NCBI GenBank assembly: GCA_027622655.1
Contig: JAQBYI010000012.1
Coordinates: 1-64,000 of the forward strand
Source of the DNA: Gemmatimonadota bacterium
GTDB lineage: Bacteria; Gemmatimonadota; Gemmatimonadetes; Gemmatimonadales; Gemmatimonadaceae
Length of the DNA stretch: 64,000 nucleotides
Direction: 5' to 3'
Below are positions 36,718 to 44,924 of the stretch, piece after piece (within the stretch, counting starts at the first letter, position 1; each line of letters begins with the position of its first letter). The position numbers and the translations under genes are program-made. A model generated the notes under the pieces. That model ran no database searches. It was not told the DNA's origin and saw only the letters and a list, made by a program, of their open reading frames with translations.

Positions 36718-37475
36718 GGTTTCTCCCCAACGTGTAGCGCAGCAATGCCGAATGTGAGCGGGCGCCATGTGACGTTCACGAATCCGGCGCCACGCATGCG
36801 GTCGGCGAGGGTATCACACTCGGGAAATCGCGCGACCGATTCCGGCAAATATCGGTACGCCGTGGCATGCCCACTGATCGCCCCACCGATGAACGGCAAC
36901 AGACGCCGAAAATAGAAGAGGTACGCGGCGCGAATCACACCGATGGACGGCGTGGAAAGCTCCAGAATCACGAACCGTGACCCGGCCGACAGAACGCGAA
37001 AGGCCTCGGCGAGGGCGGCTTCGAGCCCCGCCACGTTTCTAATGCCGAATGCCACGAGTCCACCGTCGCACGCTTCTGCGCGGATCGGGAGGGCGACGGC
37101 ATCCGCGACCACCGGCTCGATGCGCCCGGCGGGACCCTTGCCGCGTCCGGAGCGGAGCATGGGCTCGGCAAAGTCGGCGGCGACCACGCGACCCGAGAAC
37201 CCCGGCTGCGATGCAAGCTGGGCCGCAACGTCGAGAGTCCCTGCGCAGAGGTCCAGATAGCGTCCAGCGGGACGTCGCGACCAGCCGAGCGCCGCCACAG
37301 CTGCACGTCGCCAGGAACGGTCGATCCCCATGCTGAGCAGGCGGTTGAGCAGATCGTAGCGCGGGGCGATGTCCGAAAACATTTGCCGCACGTACGCCCG
37401 CTTGACCGGCTCGCCGGCAGCGGCTGCCGACGCCTGCGCGTGAGCCTCGGTGTTGTCTGTTTCCACACTGACCAT
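36714..37475 (-). CDS. ubiE: Demethylmenaquinone/ubiquinone methyltransferase (UbiE/MenG)
   Basis: From the ATG at 37475 the product is 253 residues. UbiE/MenG C-methylates the demethylquinone as the final step. Signatures are VRQMFSDIAPRYDLLNRLLSMG near residue 30, YLDLCAGTLDVA (SAM site), ADFAEPMLRSGRGK, FGIRNVAGLEAALAE and RVLSAGSRFVILEL. The C-terminal end reads FGIAALHVGEKP. The gene starts the minus-strand quinone operon and is divergent from an ECF sigma factor gene with only 52 bases between, so both promoters are within that gap. Confidence 0.94.
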   Translation of the reverse strand: MVSVETDNTEAHAQASAAAAGEPVKRAYVRQMFSDIAPRYDLLNRLLSMGIDRSWRRAAVAALGWSRRPAGRYLDLCAGTLDVAAQLASQPGFSGRVVAADFAEPMLRSGRGKGPAGRIEPVVADAVALPIRAEACDGGLVAFGIRNVAGLEAALAEAFRVLSAGSRFVILELSTPSIGVIRAAYLFYFRRLLPFIGGAISGHATAYRYLPESVARFPECDTLADRMRGAGFVNVTWRPLTFGIAALHVGEKP

Positions 37476-37527
37476 GGGAGGTGCAAGTTGCCCGTACGGT
37501 GGAGGGCGGGCAAGTTTCGCGGACAAC

Positions 37528-38130
37528 ATGGCGCCCACGCCCGATCTCACGAACCTCCCCGATGCGGACGTCGTCGCCCTGGCACAGCGGGGGCGCGAGG
37601 TCGCCTTTCGCGAACTCGTACGCCGATACGAGCGCCCGGTCTTCTCGCTGATCTTCCGGATGGTGCGCGACAGCGCCACCGCCGAGGACCTTTCGCAGGA
37701 CGCGTTCATCAAGGTTCTCAACAACATCGACAAGTACCGGCCAGAGTTTAAGCTCTCCAGCTGGCTCTTCAAGATCGCCAACAACGTCGCGATCGATCAC
37801 CTCCGGCGCCGGCAGCTCGACACGATTTCCGTCAGCGGTTCGCCCCACGCGTCGTCGATGTCCGACATCGAGGCAACGTCGTTCGAAATCGCAGATCAGG
37901 CCGAGAGTCCCCTCGACGTCATCGAGGCTCGGGAGCTCGGCTCGGCGATCGAAAAGGCAATCGGCGCGCTGCGACCTGAATACCGTTCGTGCATCGTCCT
38001 GCGCCACGTCGAGGGACGCTCGTACGAGGAGATCGCGGCAACGCTCGACCTCCCTCTGGGCACGGTGAAGACCTACATCCACCGTGCGCGCATTGAGCTC
38101 CGTGACCTTCTGGAGCACACCCGCGCATGA
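37528..38130 (+). CDS. ECF RNA polymerase sigma factor
   Basis: From the ATG at 37528 the product is 200 residues. Region 2 has VFSLIFRMVRDSATAEDLSQDAFIKVL and region 4 has RPEYRSCIVLRHVEGRSYEEIAATLDLPLGTVKTYIHRARI in pieces. The start is the best match to the family length; an upstream in-frame start at 37450 would run through the divergent ubiE-like start. ECF factors are usually held by a cognate anti-sigma factor, which is the next gene. A binding-site consensus such as GGAAC was not found at its own promoter. Confidence 0.94.
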   Translation: MAPTPDLTNLPDADVVALAQRGREVAFRELVRRYERPVFSLIFRMVRDSATAEDLSQDAFIKVLNNIDKYRPEFKLSSWLFKIANNVAIDHLRRRQLDTISVSGSPHASSMSDIEATSFEIADQAESPLDVIEARELGSAIEKAIGALRPEYRSCIVLRHVEGRSYEEIAATLDLPLGTVKTYIHRARIELRDLLEHTRA

Positions 38131-38157
38131 CCCGAATATATGCCGTATACCACCACA

Positions 38158-38176
38158 GGTCCGTGTGCACAGGACC
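38158..38176 (+). promoter_or_regulatory. Palindromic site between sigma and anti-sigma genes
   Basis: GGTCC and GGACC (38158-38162 and 38172-38176) flank TGTGCACA, itself a palindrome, with one extra G. It can fold as a hairpin or be read as a near-symmetrical protein site. It lies in the 150-base gap between the two genes, which is unusually long for a sigma/anti-sigma pair. Confidence 0.35.
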
Positions 38177-38280
38177 GACGGCCGCCGTGAATCAACTACG
38201 GTCTCCCGCCGGTTCGTTCGTGCGTTCGCGATGTGAAACCATGCTGTCCCCCACCCCGTAAGGCACCACGAGAGGCCACT

Positions 38281-38871
38281 ATGAACCACCGCCACCTGCT
38301 TCCTAACGAGATTGACCTGCTGCTCGACAGCGAGGTCGGCTTCGGCGTTGCACCCCTCCGGGCACACGTCGAAGAGTGCGCCCCGTGTCGGGCGCAAGTC
38401 GACGAGGCGCGCGCAGTCGTCGAAGCGCTCGAGCGGATTCCGAGGTTCGGCCCTGCGCCGTCCTTTGCCAACCGCGTCATGGCCGACGTGCAGGTCATAG
38501 AGCCGTGGCACGTGGCGCTCACCGCGGCGGTATCGCGATTCATTCCGCGAACCACCGGCATGCGCGTGGTGTTTGGCGTGACCGCGTCGCTCGCATCGAT
38601 TGCGATTTCATCGGCGGCTGTTTGGCTCGCGTTCCGCGGCGACGTCGCCATGTATCTGGCGGGCCTCATCGATGAGCGCCTCCGGGCAACGCTGACGGCC
38701 GGCGCGGCTTCCGCGGTTCGCGGACTCCTGGGGTCCGGCGCCATTGAAGCGATCGGCGCGCAGGGCATGGCAGCGGTAGCCGTTGGCACCGCCGTTGCAG
38801 TGGTCGCTGCAGGATCTGCCGCGCTTGGCCTCCGGGCCATGGCGTCGGCATCCCGCCGGTCACGGGAGTAG
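38281..38871 (+). CDS. Anti-sigma factor with a zinc-finger-like N-terminus
   Basis: The product is 196 residues from the ATG at 38281 with GAGAGG a few bases upstream. The N-terminal part has AHVEECAPCRAQVDEA, the HxxxCxxC pattern of zf-HC2 anti-sigma factors. A membrane segment lies at about 95-120 (GVTASLASIAISSAAVWLAF) and another hydrophobic stretch near 160-180 (AAVAVGTAVAVVAAGSAAL). It should sequester the ECF factor at the membrane until an envelope signal arrives. The order sigma, anti-sigma, two envelope proteins is consistent. It is followed after two bases by the polymer-forming membrane protein. Confidence 0.88.
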   Translation: MNHRHLLPNEIDLLLDSEVGFGVAPLRAHVEECAPCRAQVDEARAVVEALERIPRFGPAPSFANRVMADVQVIEPWHVALTAAVSRFIPRTTGMRVVFGVTASLASIAISSAAVWLAFRGDVAMYLAGLIDERLRATLTAGAASAVRGLLGSGAIEAIGAQGMAAVAVGTAVAVVAAGSAALGLRAMASASRRSRE

Positions 38872-38873
38872 CC

Positions 38874-40025
38874 GTGCGCACCACGATGTCGTTCGCACGC
38901 CGCGCGCGTGCGCTGGTCACCGTTGGCATGCTCGTGCCTCTTGGCGGCGCCGCGACCGCGTTCGTGCCTCGCCCGCTTGCCGTTCCGCAGGGCAGCGAAG
39001 CGACTGCCGCTAAGGCCACTGAGCAGACCGCTGAACTGACGGCAACGCTCGCGCGACTCGCGAGCGAGGACATTCCGCGCCTTCCGGATGCCGCTGCGTT
39101 TCAGGCGGGCGCCCGCACGATTGCCGCGGGCGACAGGGTTGCCGGTCCGGTCGCGGTGTCCGGCGGTTCCGCCGACGTCTTTGGTACGGTCGACGGTGAC
39201 GTTGTCACGTTCCTCGGCGACATTATCGTTCACAACGGCGGGTCGGTCACGGGGAATGTGATCGCTATTGGCGGCTCCGTGCGAGTCGAAGGCGGTCAGG
39301 TACTCGGCCAGACGCTGAATCTCTCGGCCGCACCTGAAGGCGCAGCAGCGTCCTCAAGGACGACGATTTCGCACGCTTTGGTACTCGTCGCCGGATGGTG
39401 CGCGATTCTGATCGTGATCAGCATTGGCGTTCTTCTGCTGGCGTCCGAGAATCTGGCGACTGTCGCTGACGCCCTCGAACGCCACTACGGAAGTGCGCTC
39501 GTCGCCGGACTCGCCGGGCAGGTTGCGTTCGCACCATTGCTGGTGGCTGTGATCGTCGCGCTCGTCCTGTCGCTGGTCGGCATTCTCCTCGTGCCGTTCG
39601 CCGCCGTCGCGTATGTGATCATCGCGGCGGGACTCGTCACGCTTGGTTTCCTGGCGACGGCAGTCGTCGTCGGCCGCGGGTGGCGCCCGGCGCCACCTGG
39701 TAGCGATCTCGCCAAGCGCGCGACGACGCTTCGAGCACTGATTGTCGGGATTCTGGTCCTGCTGAGCCCGTGGGCGGTCGCTGCCCTCCTCTCGCCGTGG
39801 CCAACCGCCGAGTCGCTCGCGCGCGGGGCCGCATTTGCCACGACGTGGGTGGCGTGTACGGCAGGGCTGGGTGCGGCACTCGTTTCACGCGCCGGGATTC
39901 GGCGCACCAGCACTCACCATGCGCAGCGCGCCATGGCTTCAGCTGGATGGCAGACGCCGACGCCCATTTCCGGCGTGGTCGCCGCGCGACGGCCGATCGC
40001 GTCTCCATCCGCGGCGAGACAATGA
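38874..40025 (+). CDS. Bactofilin-like (polymer-forming) domain membrane protein
   Basis: The product is 383 residues from a GTG at 38874. After a signal-like hydrophobic start, residues 80-150 hold repeated glycine/valine beta turns (AGPVAVSGGSADVFGTVDGDVVTFLGD, GGSVTGNVIAIGGSVRVEGG in shorter repeats), the pattern of bactofilin/polymer-forming domains. Several membrane segments follow (ALVLVAGWCAILIVISIGVLLL, then LLVAVIVALVLSLVGILLV and VIIAAGLVTLGFLATAVVV). The C-terminal 40 residues are polar. This combination of a beta-helix-like scaffold and a membrane anchor suggests an envelope scaffold. The stop overlaps the next start as ATGA. Confidence 0.8.
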   Translation: MRTTMSFARRARALVTVGMLVPLGGAATAFVPRPLAVPQGSEATAAKATEQTAELTATLARLASEDIPRLPDAAAFQAGARTIAAGDRVAGPVAVSGGSADVFGTVDGDVVTFLGDIIVHNGGSVTGNVIAIGGSVRVEGGQVLGQTLNLSAAPEGAAASSRTTISHALVLVAGWCAILIVISIGVLLLASENLATVADALERHYGSALVAGLAGQVAFAPLLVAVIVALVLSLVGILLVPFAAVAYVIIAAGLVTLGFLATAVVVGRGWRPAPPGSDLAKRATTLRALIVGILVLLSPWAVAALLSPWPTAESLARGAAFATTWVACTAGLGAALVSRAGIRRTSTHHAQRAMASAGWQTPTPISGVVAARRPIASPSAARQ

Positions 40026-40876
40026 TGTTCGTGCTGCACCCTCGCTGGTGCCTCGCTGCTGCCTTCACGGTGCTGGCGGCGGCCCAGGGAGCGGCTGCAC
40101 AGGATTGGCGAACGTTGGAATCGTCGAGGCAGCACCGGTCAGATGCGCCGGCAAAAGTCCGGGTCGAGTACGGCGCGGGGTCCATCGAACTGGCGCCGAC
40201 TGGCGATGCCGTCCTCTACCGGATGAAGCTCCGCTACGACACCGAGCGGTCGGCGCCGATCGCAATCTTCGACGACGTTGCGAGAAGCATCACGCTCGGA
40301 ATGCGCAGCGGCGGCGAGTACCGCTGGAAGAGCGGACACCGGGAGGGAAGCACGCTTGTTGGCGCGCTCAGTAACCGAGTACCGCTCGACCTTTCGCTCG
40401 AGCTCGGCGCCGTTCGTGCCGACGTTCAGCTTGGTGGTCTCAAGATCACCGACCTCGTGCTGCAAACGGGTGCCAGCGAGGTAAAGATCGACGTGAACGC
40501 ACCGAACTCGGAGCAGCTCGTGACGTTCGACATCGACGTGGGCGCGGCGCAAGTCACGGTTCGGCGCGGGGGGAACCTGCGTGCCGAGCGCATTAAGGTG
40601 AATGTCGGAGCAGGCTCGCTCGACCTGGATCTCGACGGGGCATGGGAAGGCGATGTCTCGATATCGGCGAACGTTGCAGTTGGCGCGTTTAGGCTCCGCA
40701 CGCCGTCGGACGTCGGGATTCGTGTCAAGGCACGGACGTTTCTCGCCGATTTCAAACATACGGGGTTCGTCAAACGTGGCGACGCGTGGTATTCCGCGGG
40801 CTACGATGCGGCCGTGCGCCGCGCCGATGTGAGCGTAACTGCGGTACTCGGCGGCTTCGAAATCATTCGGCCCTGA
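40022..40876 (+). CDS. Secreted LiaF-like (toast-rack) domain protein
   Basis: The product is 284 residues with a signal peptide (WCLAAAFTVLAAAQGAAAQ). The body is a repetitive beta domain of short strands with aspartate and glycine turns: RVEYGAGSIELAPTGDAVLYR, LELGAVRADVQLGGLKITDL, VGAAQVTVRRGGN, VNVGAGSLDLDLDG, VAVGAFRLRTP. This looks like the LiaF N-terminal toast-rack/DUF2154 fold, where family members sense envelope stress. It overlaps the bactofilin-like gene (ATGA) and ends the ECF operon. The order suggests the last two proteins respond to or shape the envelope under this sigma factor. The specific ligand is unknown. Confidence 0.78.
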   Translation: MMFVLHPRWCLAAAFTVLAAAQGAAAQDWRTLESSRQHRSDAPAKVRVEYGAGSIELAPTGDAVLYRMKLRYDTERSAPIAIFDDVARSITLGMRSGGEYRWKSGHREGSTLVGALSNRVPLDLSLELGAVRADVQLGGLKITDLVLQTGASEVKIDVNAPNSEQLVTFDIDVGAAQVTVRRGGNLRAERIKVNVGAGSLDLDLDGAWEGDVSISANVAVGAFRLRTPSDVGIRVKARTFLADFKHTGFVKRGDAWYSAGYDAAVRRADVSVTAVLGGFEIIRP

Positions 40877-40898
40877 AGTCAGGGCGCGTTCAAAGCAA

Positions 40899-41666
40899 TC
40901 AGCCGGCGGGGTCGATGACGATGACCGGCATCCCCACCCCCAAACCCAGCGCGACCGCAGCGCTACCGTCGCGGACGGCGATCTCCAGAAGCCCCGCCGA
41001 TCCGACGAGCGCACACTCCTCACCGACACCAACGTCTGAAAAAGTACGGACGACGGGCACACTACGCCCCGCTACCGAAACGTCGGTCGCGGCCGTCGCT
41101 TCGAGATTCGTGATCGCGTTGCCGAATCGGTCAATCGCGATAACCTCACCAGACTGCGTTCCGTCGTCACTGCGCACGGGCACCGGCGTGTTGAGCACCA
41201 CCGACGGTCGGTAGCGCCGGCCCAGTATTTCGATCGGCTCTCCTGCGGCCAGCCGAGCAGCGGCAGGTGCAAAGACATCGCGCCCGTGGAACGTCGGTGC
41301 GGCCCCGCCGGGGACGTCGAGTTGCACGGCGTACGCCCCTTCCACTCCGAACGCCGCCGAAAGGACGCCGTTGTCGGGCCCAACGAGGAAACGTCCGTCA
41401 CTGGCGACGGCGAGCGCGACCCGGCGCGTCCCAACCCCGGGATCGACGACCGCCAAGTGGACGGTACCGCGCGGAAACCGACGCCAGTAGCGTGCCAGTG
41501 TAAGCCTGGCCCGCGCCACATCCTGCGCGGGAATGTCGTGGGTAGCGTCGACAATGTTGGCGTCCGGGGCGAGCGACGCTATCACCGCTTTCATCTCCGC
41601 GACGTAACCGTCCACCGTTCCGAAATCCGATAGCAAGGTCACCACCCGGCGCGGCACGTCGGTCAT
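40899..41666 (-). CDS. SAM hydroxide adenosyltransferase (DUF62/chlorinase-fluorinase family)
   Basis: The product is 255 residues. Motifs include LLSDFGTVDGYVAEMKAVI, VVDPGVGTRR, VGPDNGVLS and FHGRDVFAPAA. The family cleaves S-adenosylmethionine to adenosine and methionine with water; true chlorinases and fluorinases need a specific halide pocket that I cannot confirm here. The biological role of these hydrolases is not clear. The start overlaps the mrp stop by four bases, so the two are cotranscribed. Confidence 0.9.
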   Translation of the reverse strand: MTDVPRRVVTLLSDFGTVDGYVAEMKAVIASLAPDANIVDATHDIPAQDVARARLTLARYWRRFPRGTVHLAVVDPGVGTRRVALAVASDGRFLVGPDNGVLSAAFGVEGAYAVQLDVPGGAAPTFHGRDVFAPAAARLAAGEPIEILGRRYRPSVVLNTPVPVRSDDGTQSGEVIAIDRFGNAITNLEATAATDVSVAGRSVPVVRTFSDVGVGEECALVGSAGLLEIAVRDGSAAVALGLGVGMPVIVIDPAG

Positions 41667-42790
41667 CCCTTGTCGATGCGCTCGGCGACGGCGGCAATGG
41701 CCTTTGACGGCTCGCAGTCCGGCGCCGAGAGCATAATGGGGCTACCGGCGTCACCGCCCTCACGAACGGGCTGATAGAGGGGGATCTCGCCTAGCAGCGG
41801 TACGCCGAGCTCGAGCGCAAGGCGCGCGCCGCCTCCCGATCCGAAAATCGGGAGTTTCTGCCCGTCAGGCGTCTCCCACCAACTCATGTTTTCCACGACA
41901 CCGAGAATGGGCACGCCGACGCGCTCGAACATCTTGGCGCCACGCAACGCATCGCCAACCGCGACCTCCTGGGGCGTTGTAACAATGATCGCGCCGGCTA
42001 GCTGCGCGGCCTGAACGAGGGATAGCTGAGCGTCGCCGGTACCGGGTGGCATATCGACGAGCAGGTAGTCGAGCCGACCCCACAGGACGTCGCGCAGAAA
42101 TTGGTTGATGATTTTCATCACGATCGGCCCACGCCAGATGGCCGGCTGGTCGCGCTCGACGAGAAAGCCAAGCGACATCAGTTTCACGCCGTGCGCCTCG
42201 AGCGGAACGATTTTCTCGTTCGCGACTGGCGGTGGCGCCATCACGCCCATCATACGGGGAATGTCCGGTCCGTATATGTCGGCGTCGAGCACCCCGACGT
42301 GGCGGCCGAGCTTCGTGAGGGCGACCGCGAGGTTTACGGTCACGGTGCTCTTTCCCACACCTCCCTTGCCCGACGACACGGCAATGATGCGGCCGAGTGC
42401 CGGAAAAGCAATCGGGGTGGGCGCGGCCACTGCGCGCGGCGCCGATTGCGGCTCGCTCATGACCGGGAGCGGCTTCCGGCCCGGTGAAGTGGGCGGAGCC
42501 TGGGGCGGGCCGTCGGGTTTACCTGTAGCCGTGGCGGCAGACCACTCCGGGGCGGCGGTGACAGTCACGCGCACGTCCGCAACACCCTCAACGGCTTCCA
42601 CTGCCTTGCGGACATCACGTGCGATGGTGGGGTCGTCTGCGTCGCTGAGGACGAGCGTGAGCTTGACGCGCCCTTCGGTGGTGGTCGCGACGTCACGCAC
42701 CTGCTCTCCACGCACGACGTCCATCCCTGTGCGCGGGTTGATGATCGAGTACAACGCGCGATCAATACGCGCCGGAAGTGATTCAGCCAT
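41663..42790 (-). CDS. Mrp/ApbC-type iron-sulfur cluster carrier ATPase
   Basis: The product is 375 residues. An N-terminal DUF59/MIP18-type domain (about 1-85) is followed by a linker and a MinD-like ATPase with the deviant Walker A GKGGVGKST, VLDADIYGPDIPRMMG and LVDMPPGTGDAQL. Iron-sulfur carriers usually have a CxxC in the C-terminal part; here the equivalent stretch reads NMSWWETPDGQKLPIFG, with no cysteines. This may be a lineage form (actinobacterial Mrp shows similar loss) and could mean cluster binding by other residues or a different job. The gene is upstream of a SAM hydrolase gene. Confidence 0.88.
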   Translation of the reverse strand: MAESLPARIDRALYSIINPRTGMDVVRGEQVRDVATTTEGRVKLTLVLSDADDPTIARDVRKAVEAVEGVADVRVTVTAAPEWSAATATGKPDGPPQAPPTSPGRKPLPVMSEPQSAPRAVAAPTPIAFPALGRIIAVSSGKGGVGKSTVTVNLAVALTKLGRHVGVLDADIYGPDIPRMMGVMAPPPVANEKIVPLEAHGVKLMSLGFLVERDQPAIWRGPIVMKIINQFLRDVLWGRLDYLLVDMPPGTGDAQLSLVQAAQLAGAIIVTTPQEVAVGDALRGAKMFERVGVPILGVVENMSWWETPDGQKLPIFGSGGGARLALELGVPLLGEIPLYQPVREGGDAGSPIMLSAPDCEPSKAIAAVAERIDKG

Positions 42791-42889
42791 GAGTCGGTCA
42801 CGGGAACTGTCGTTGCGGCGTCGGGCGCCGGCGAACTCGACGGCATGATGCTCGTCGCCCGTGAAAGCTAGGCGCTTGTAGCAGCTCCG

Positions 42890-42926
42890 AAAAGCAAAGC
42901 GGGGCGAACCGTTGAGTCCGCCCCGC
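42890..42926 (-). terminator. Intrinsic terminator after the pilin cluster
   Basis: GCGGGGCG (42899-42906) pairs with CGCCCCGC (42919-42926). On the minus strand, after the hairpin, the sequence continues TTTGCTTTT, so it terminates the minus-strand pilin genes whose last stop is at 42953, before mrp. Confidence 0.8.
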
Positions 42927-42952
42927 CCAGATCGTGCCCGCTAAATCCGGCG

Positions 42953-44086
42953 CTAGTACACCGCGTACGTGTTGGACCAGGTGTTTTTGTACGGCCGCAT
43001 GCGGCCCATCCCGGCGACAGCGCTCGCCACAGCGCACGAATCATACAAGAAGTCCTTGTTTCCATTGCCGACGGCGTTCGTTCCGACCGTCAGGCCAAGC
43101 TTGACGTTGAGGCCAGTGATCACGGCGCCGGTGATGGTGTTGTTGCCGTTCGACGTCAACACACCGCCGACGAGCACGACCCCGGTCCAGATGTCACTCC
43201 CAGAGATCGCCATGTTCCCCTTGATTATCAACATTCCGCGCCCCGGAGGCACGGTAAACGTCTCCGTGACCAGATTGTCCACCAGGATGATCGGATACGC
43301 GCCCGGGTTCGCTGCGAACCACGTGCTGGATGGAAATCCGACGCCCGCATTGTTCGACGTGAAATCGGGTGTGATCAGCGCGCCACTGATCATCCCGGCC
43401 CAGTTCACTCCCACATTCGGCGCCATGGCCGCCGGCGTTGCACCCATAGTGGAATCAATGAGCGGCGTGCCGGCCAATACCGCGGCGATCGATCCGCCGC
43501 TTTGCGAGTAGCCGGGAACCTTTGGGACCGCTACGCCGGCGACGTTGGTCGAATCGCCACAGTTGTCAATGCCGCTTATCTCGCCCACGGCTCCATTCTT
43601 CGTGATACCCGTTAGCGACATGAAGGACGCTTTGACCGTCATCGACCCGGCTTGCCAGGTGGCGAACTGTGTCGCCGTGTACTCGGCGTTCGGAGTGCCA
43701 GCCACGTTGCTCGCCGTCGAATACCCGTGCGAGCGCACGAGGTATACCGCCGGCTCCGTACCGACGACTGGGCGAACGCGGGTCACGACGACGTCGGCGA
43801 ATCCGTGAGTCAGCGTCACGCGAACCGAATCAGTGGCCGGCGGAGTGCCCGAGGCGAGACCAAGCGACGCGCGTTCGGTCATCGCACGCTGCAGACCAGT
43901 TTCGGCGTTGCTCTGCGCGTAAACGTTGGCACGACCAGCGTCGTCAATGATGCGCTCTGACCGGGTCATCGAAAAGCCCGCCGCGAGCGCGCCGGCCAGG
44001 ACGAATACGATGATGATCACCATTGGCAGCGCGAAACCGCGGCGCCCGCACGCTGGCGGCGAGGTACAAATATGAGTGTGTGTCAT
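42953..44086 (-). CDS. PilX-like minor pilin or pilus-associated protein
   Basis: The product is 377 residues. The N-terminus has RRGFALPMVIIIVFVLAGALAAGF, the hydrophobic helix of type IV pilin-like proteins, with a GFxLP start in place of the usual GFTLIE. The remainder has repeats of glycine- and threonine-rich strands and only two cysteines (CGDSTN and DSCAVASA). It may be a PilX-type tip component. The start overlaps the PilW-like stop by four bases. This is the last gene of a four-pilin cluster and is ended by a terminator. Confidence 0.82.
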   Translation of the reverse strand: MTHTHICTSPPACGRRGFALPMVIIIVFVLAGALAAGFSMTRSERIIDDAGRANVYAQSNAETGLQRAMTERASLGLASGTPPATDSVRVTLTHGFADVVVTRVRPVVGTEPAVYLVRSHGYSTASNVAGTPNAEYTATQFATWQAGSMTVKASFMSLTGITKNGAVGEISGIDNCGDSTNVAGVAVPKVPGYSQSGGSIAAVLAGTPLIDSTMGATPAAMAPNVGVNWAGMISGALITPDFTSNNAGVGFPSSTWFAANPGAYPIILVDNLVTETFTVPPGRGMLIIKGNMAISGSDIWTGVVLVGGVLTSNGNNTITGAVITGLNVKLGLTVGTNAVGNGNKDFLYDSCAVASAVAGMGRMRPYKNTWSNTYAVY

Positions 44087-44922
44087 CCGTCCGTCCTGTT
44101 TCGGAAGAAAATTGCGGTCTTGATTGACGACGACTCGCTGGCCGGCGCCTGACCCGGAGTGGGTCGCGGCGCGAGCGCGTCAAGCAGTACTTCAATCCCC
44201 GGGATCTCTGACAGCGTTGGCACTGCGGACTGCGCGGTGTCGGCGTAGAGTCGGTAGAAGCGGAACTTGGCGGAGGTGTCAAATGGCGCGACGATCTCGG
44301 CGTACGCGCCTGTCGAGGCCTTGCGCCAGAGCCCACGCTTGCCGCTGACAAGCGTGGACGCTGCGAACTTGTAGGTCACCGTCTGATAGAGGAATATGGG
44401 CGACGCGGCGGTGCCGGACGGCGACGGCGTGAGGTTCCGGTAGGACCCACCCGTTGGCGCTGTGATCTGCACGGTACCGCCAGTGCAGTTCCCGGAAGAC
44501 CCGCTGGCCGTCGACGTGAGCGCCGTCTACACGTATGGACCTGTCGCGCTGGTGTCTTTCAGCGCAAAGCCGTCCAACGAAGCGGCCGCGAGATACATCG
44601 AGTCCGTAGGCAGTACCATCATCGTATTGGCCGAGCAGTACAGGCCAAAGGCGATCGGCACGCGGACCGTGATGGAATCGCTGGACGCCGCCACCACGCC
44701 GCCGCCGACGTCCACCATGGACAACTCGCTCTGCACGAGGTTGCGCGCCTGGCGCGTCACCGCGCGAGCATCGCGAGCATCGCGAGCGAGCGAAAGTTTT
44801 GAGAAGAAGCGTGTTTGCGTCATGAGCAATCGCGTGATCGACGCGCCGATGATCCCGACCACAACGAGTGAGATCATCAGCTCAATGAGCGACATGCCGA
44901 GGCGCCGCGAATGAGATGACAT
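44083..44922 (-). pseudogene. PilW-like minor pilin interrupted by an amber codon
   Basis: From the ATG at 44922 the frame starts MSSHSRRLGMSLIELMISLVV, a prepilin peptidase site (G before MSLIE) and pilin helix. At 44527-44529 the frame has TAG after DTSATGPYV, then continues in frame with TALTSTASGSSGN and QITAPTGGSYRNLTPSPSG to a stop at 44083. The part after the TAG is in the same frame and fits the rest of a PilW-like pilin. A tyrosine codon (TAC or TAT) changed by one base would restore it. Translation would stop after 131 of 279 residues. It may be a nonsense mutation, a base error, or readthrough with suppression, which I cannot judge. The start is two bases from the PilV-like stop. 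Confidence 0.85.
44763..44789 (-). repeat. Three 9-bp units inside the PilW-like gene
   Basis: CGCGAGCAT occurs twice and CGCGAGCGA once in a row. On the coding strand the units give alanine-arginine-aspartate in the helix (ARDARDARA). The period preserves the reading frame. Confidence 0.85.
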
Positions 44923-44924
44923 GA

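Noticed and set aside
44527-44529. Pyrrolysine or selenocysteine recoding of the TAG in the pilin
   Set aside because: TAG is not a selenocysteine codon, and no pyl genes or related signals are in the window; a nonsense mutation is the simpler reading.
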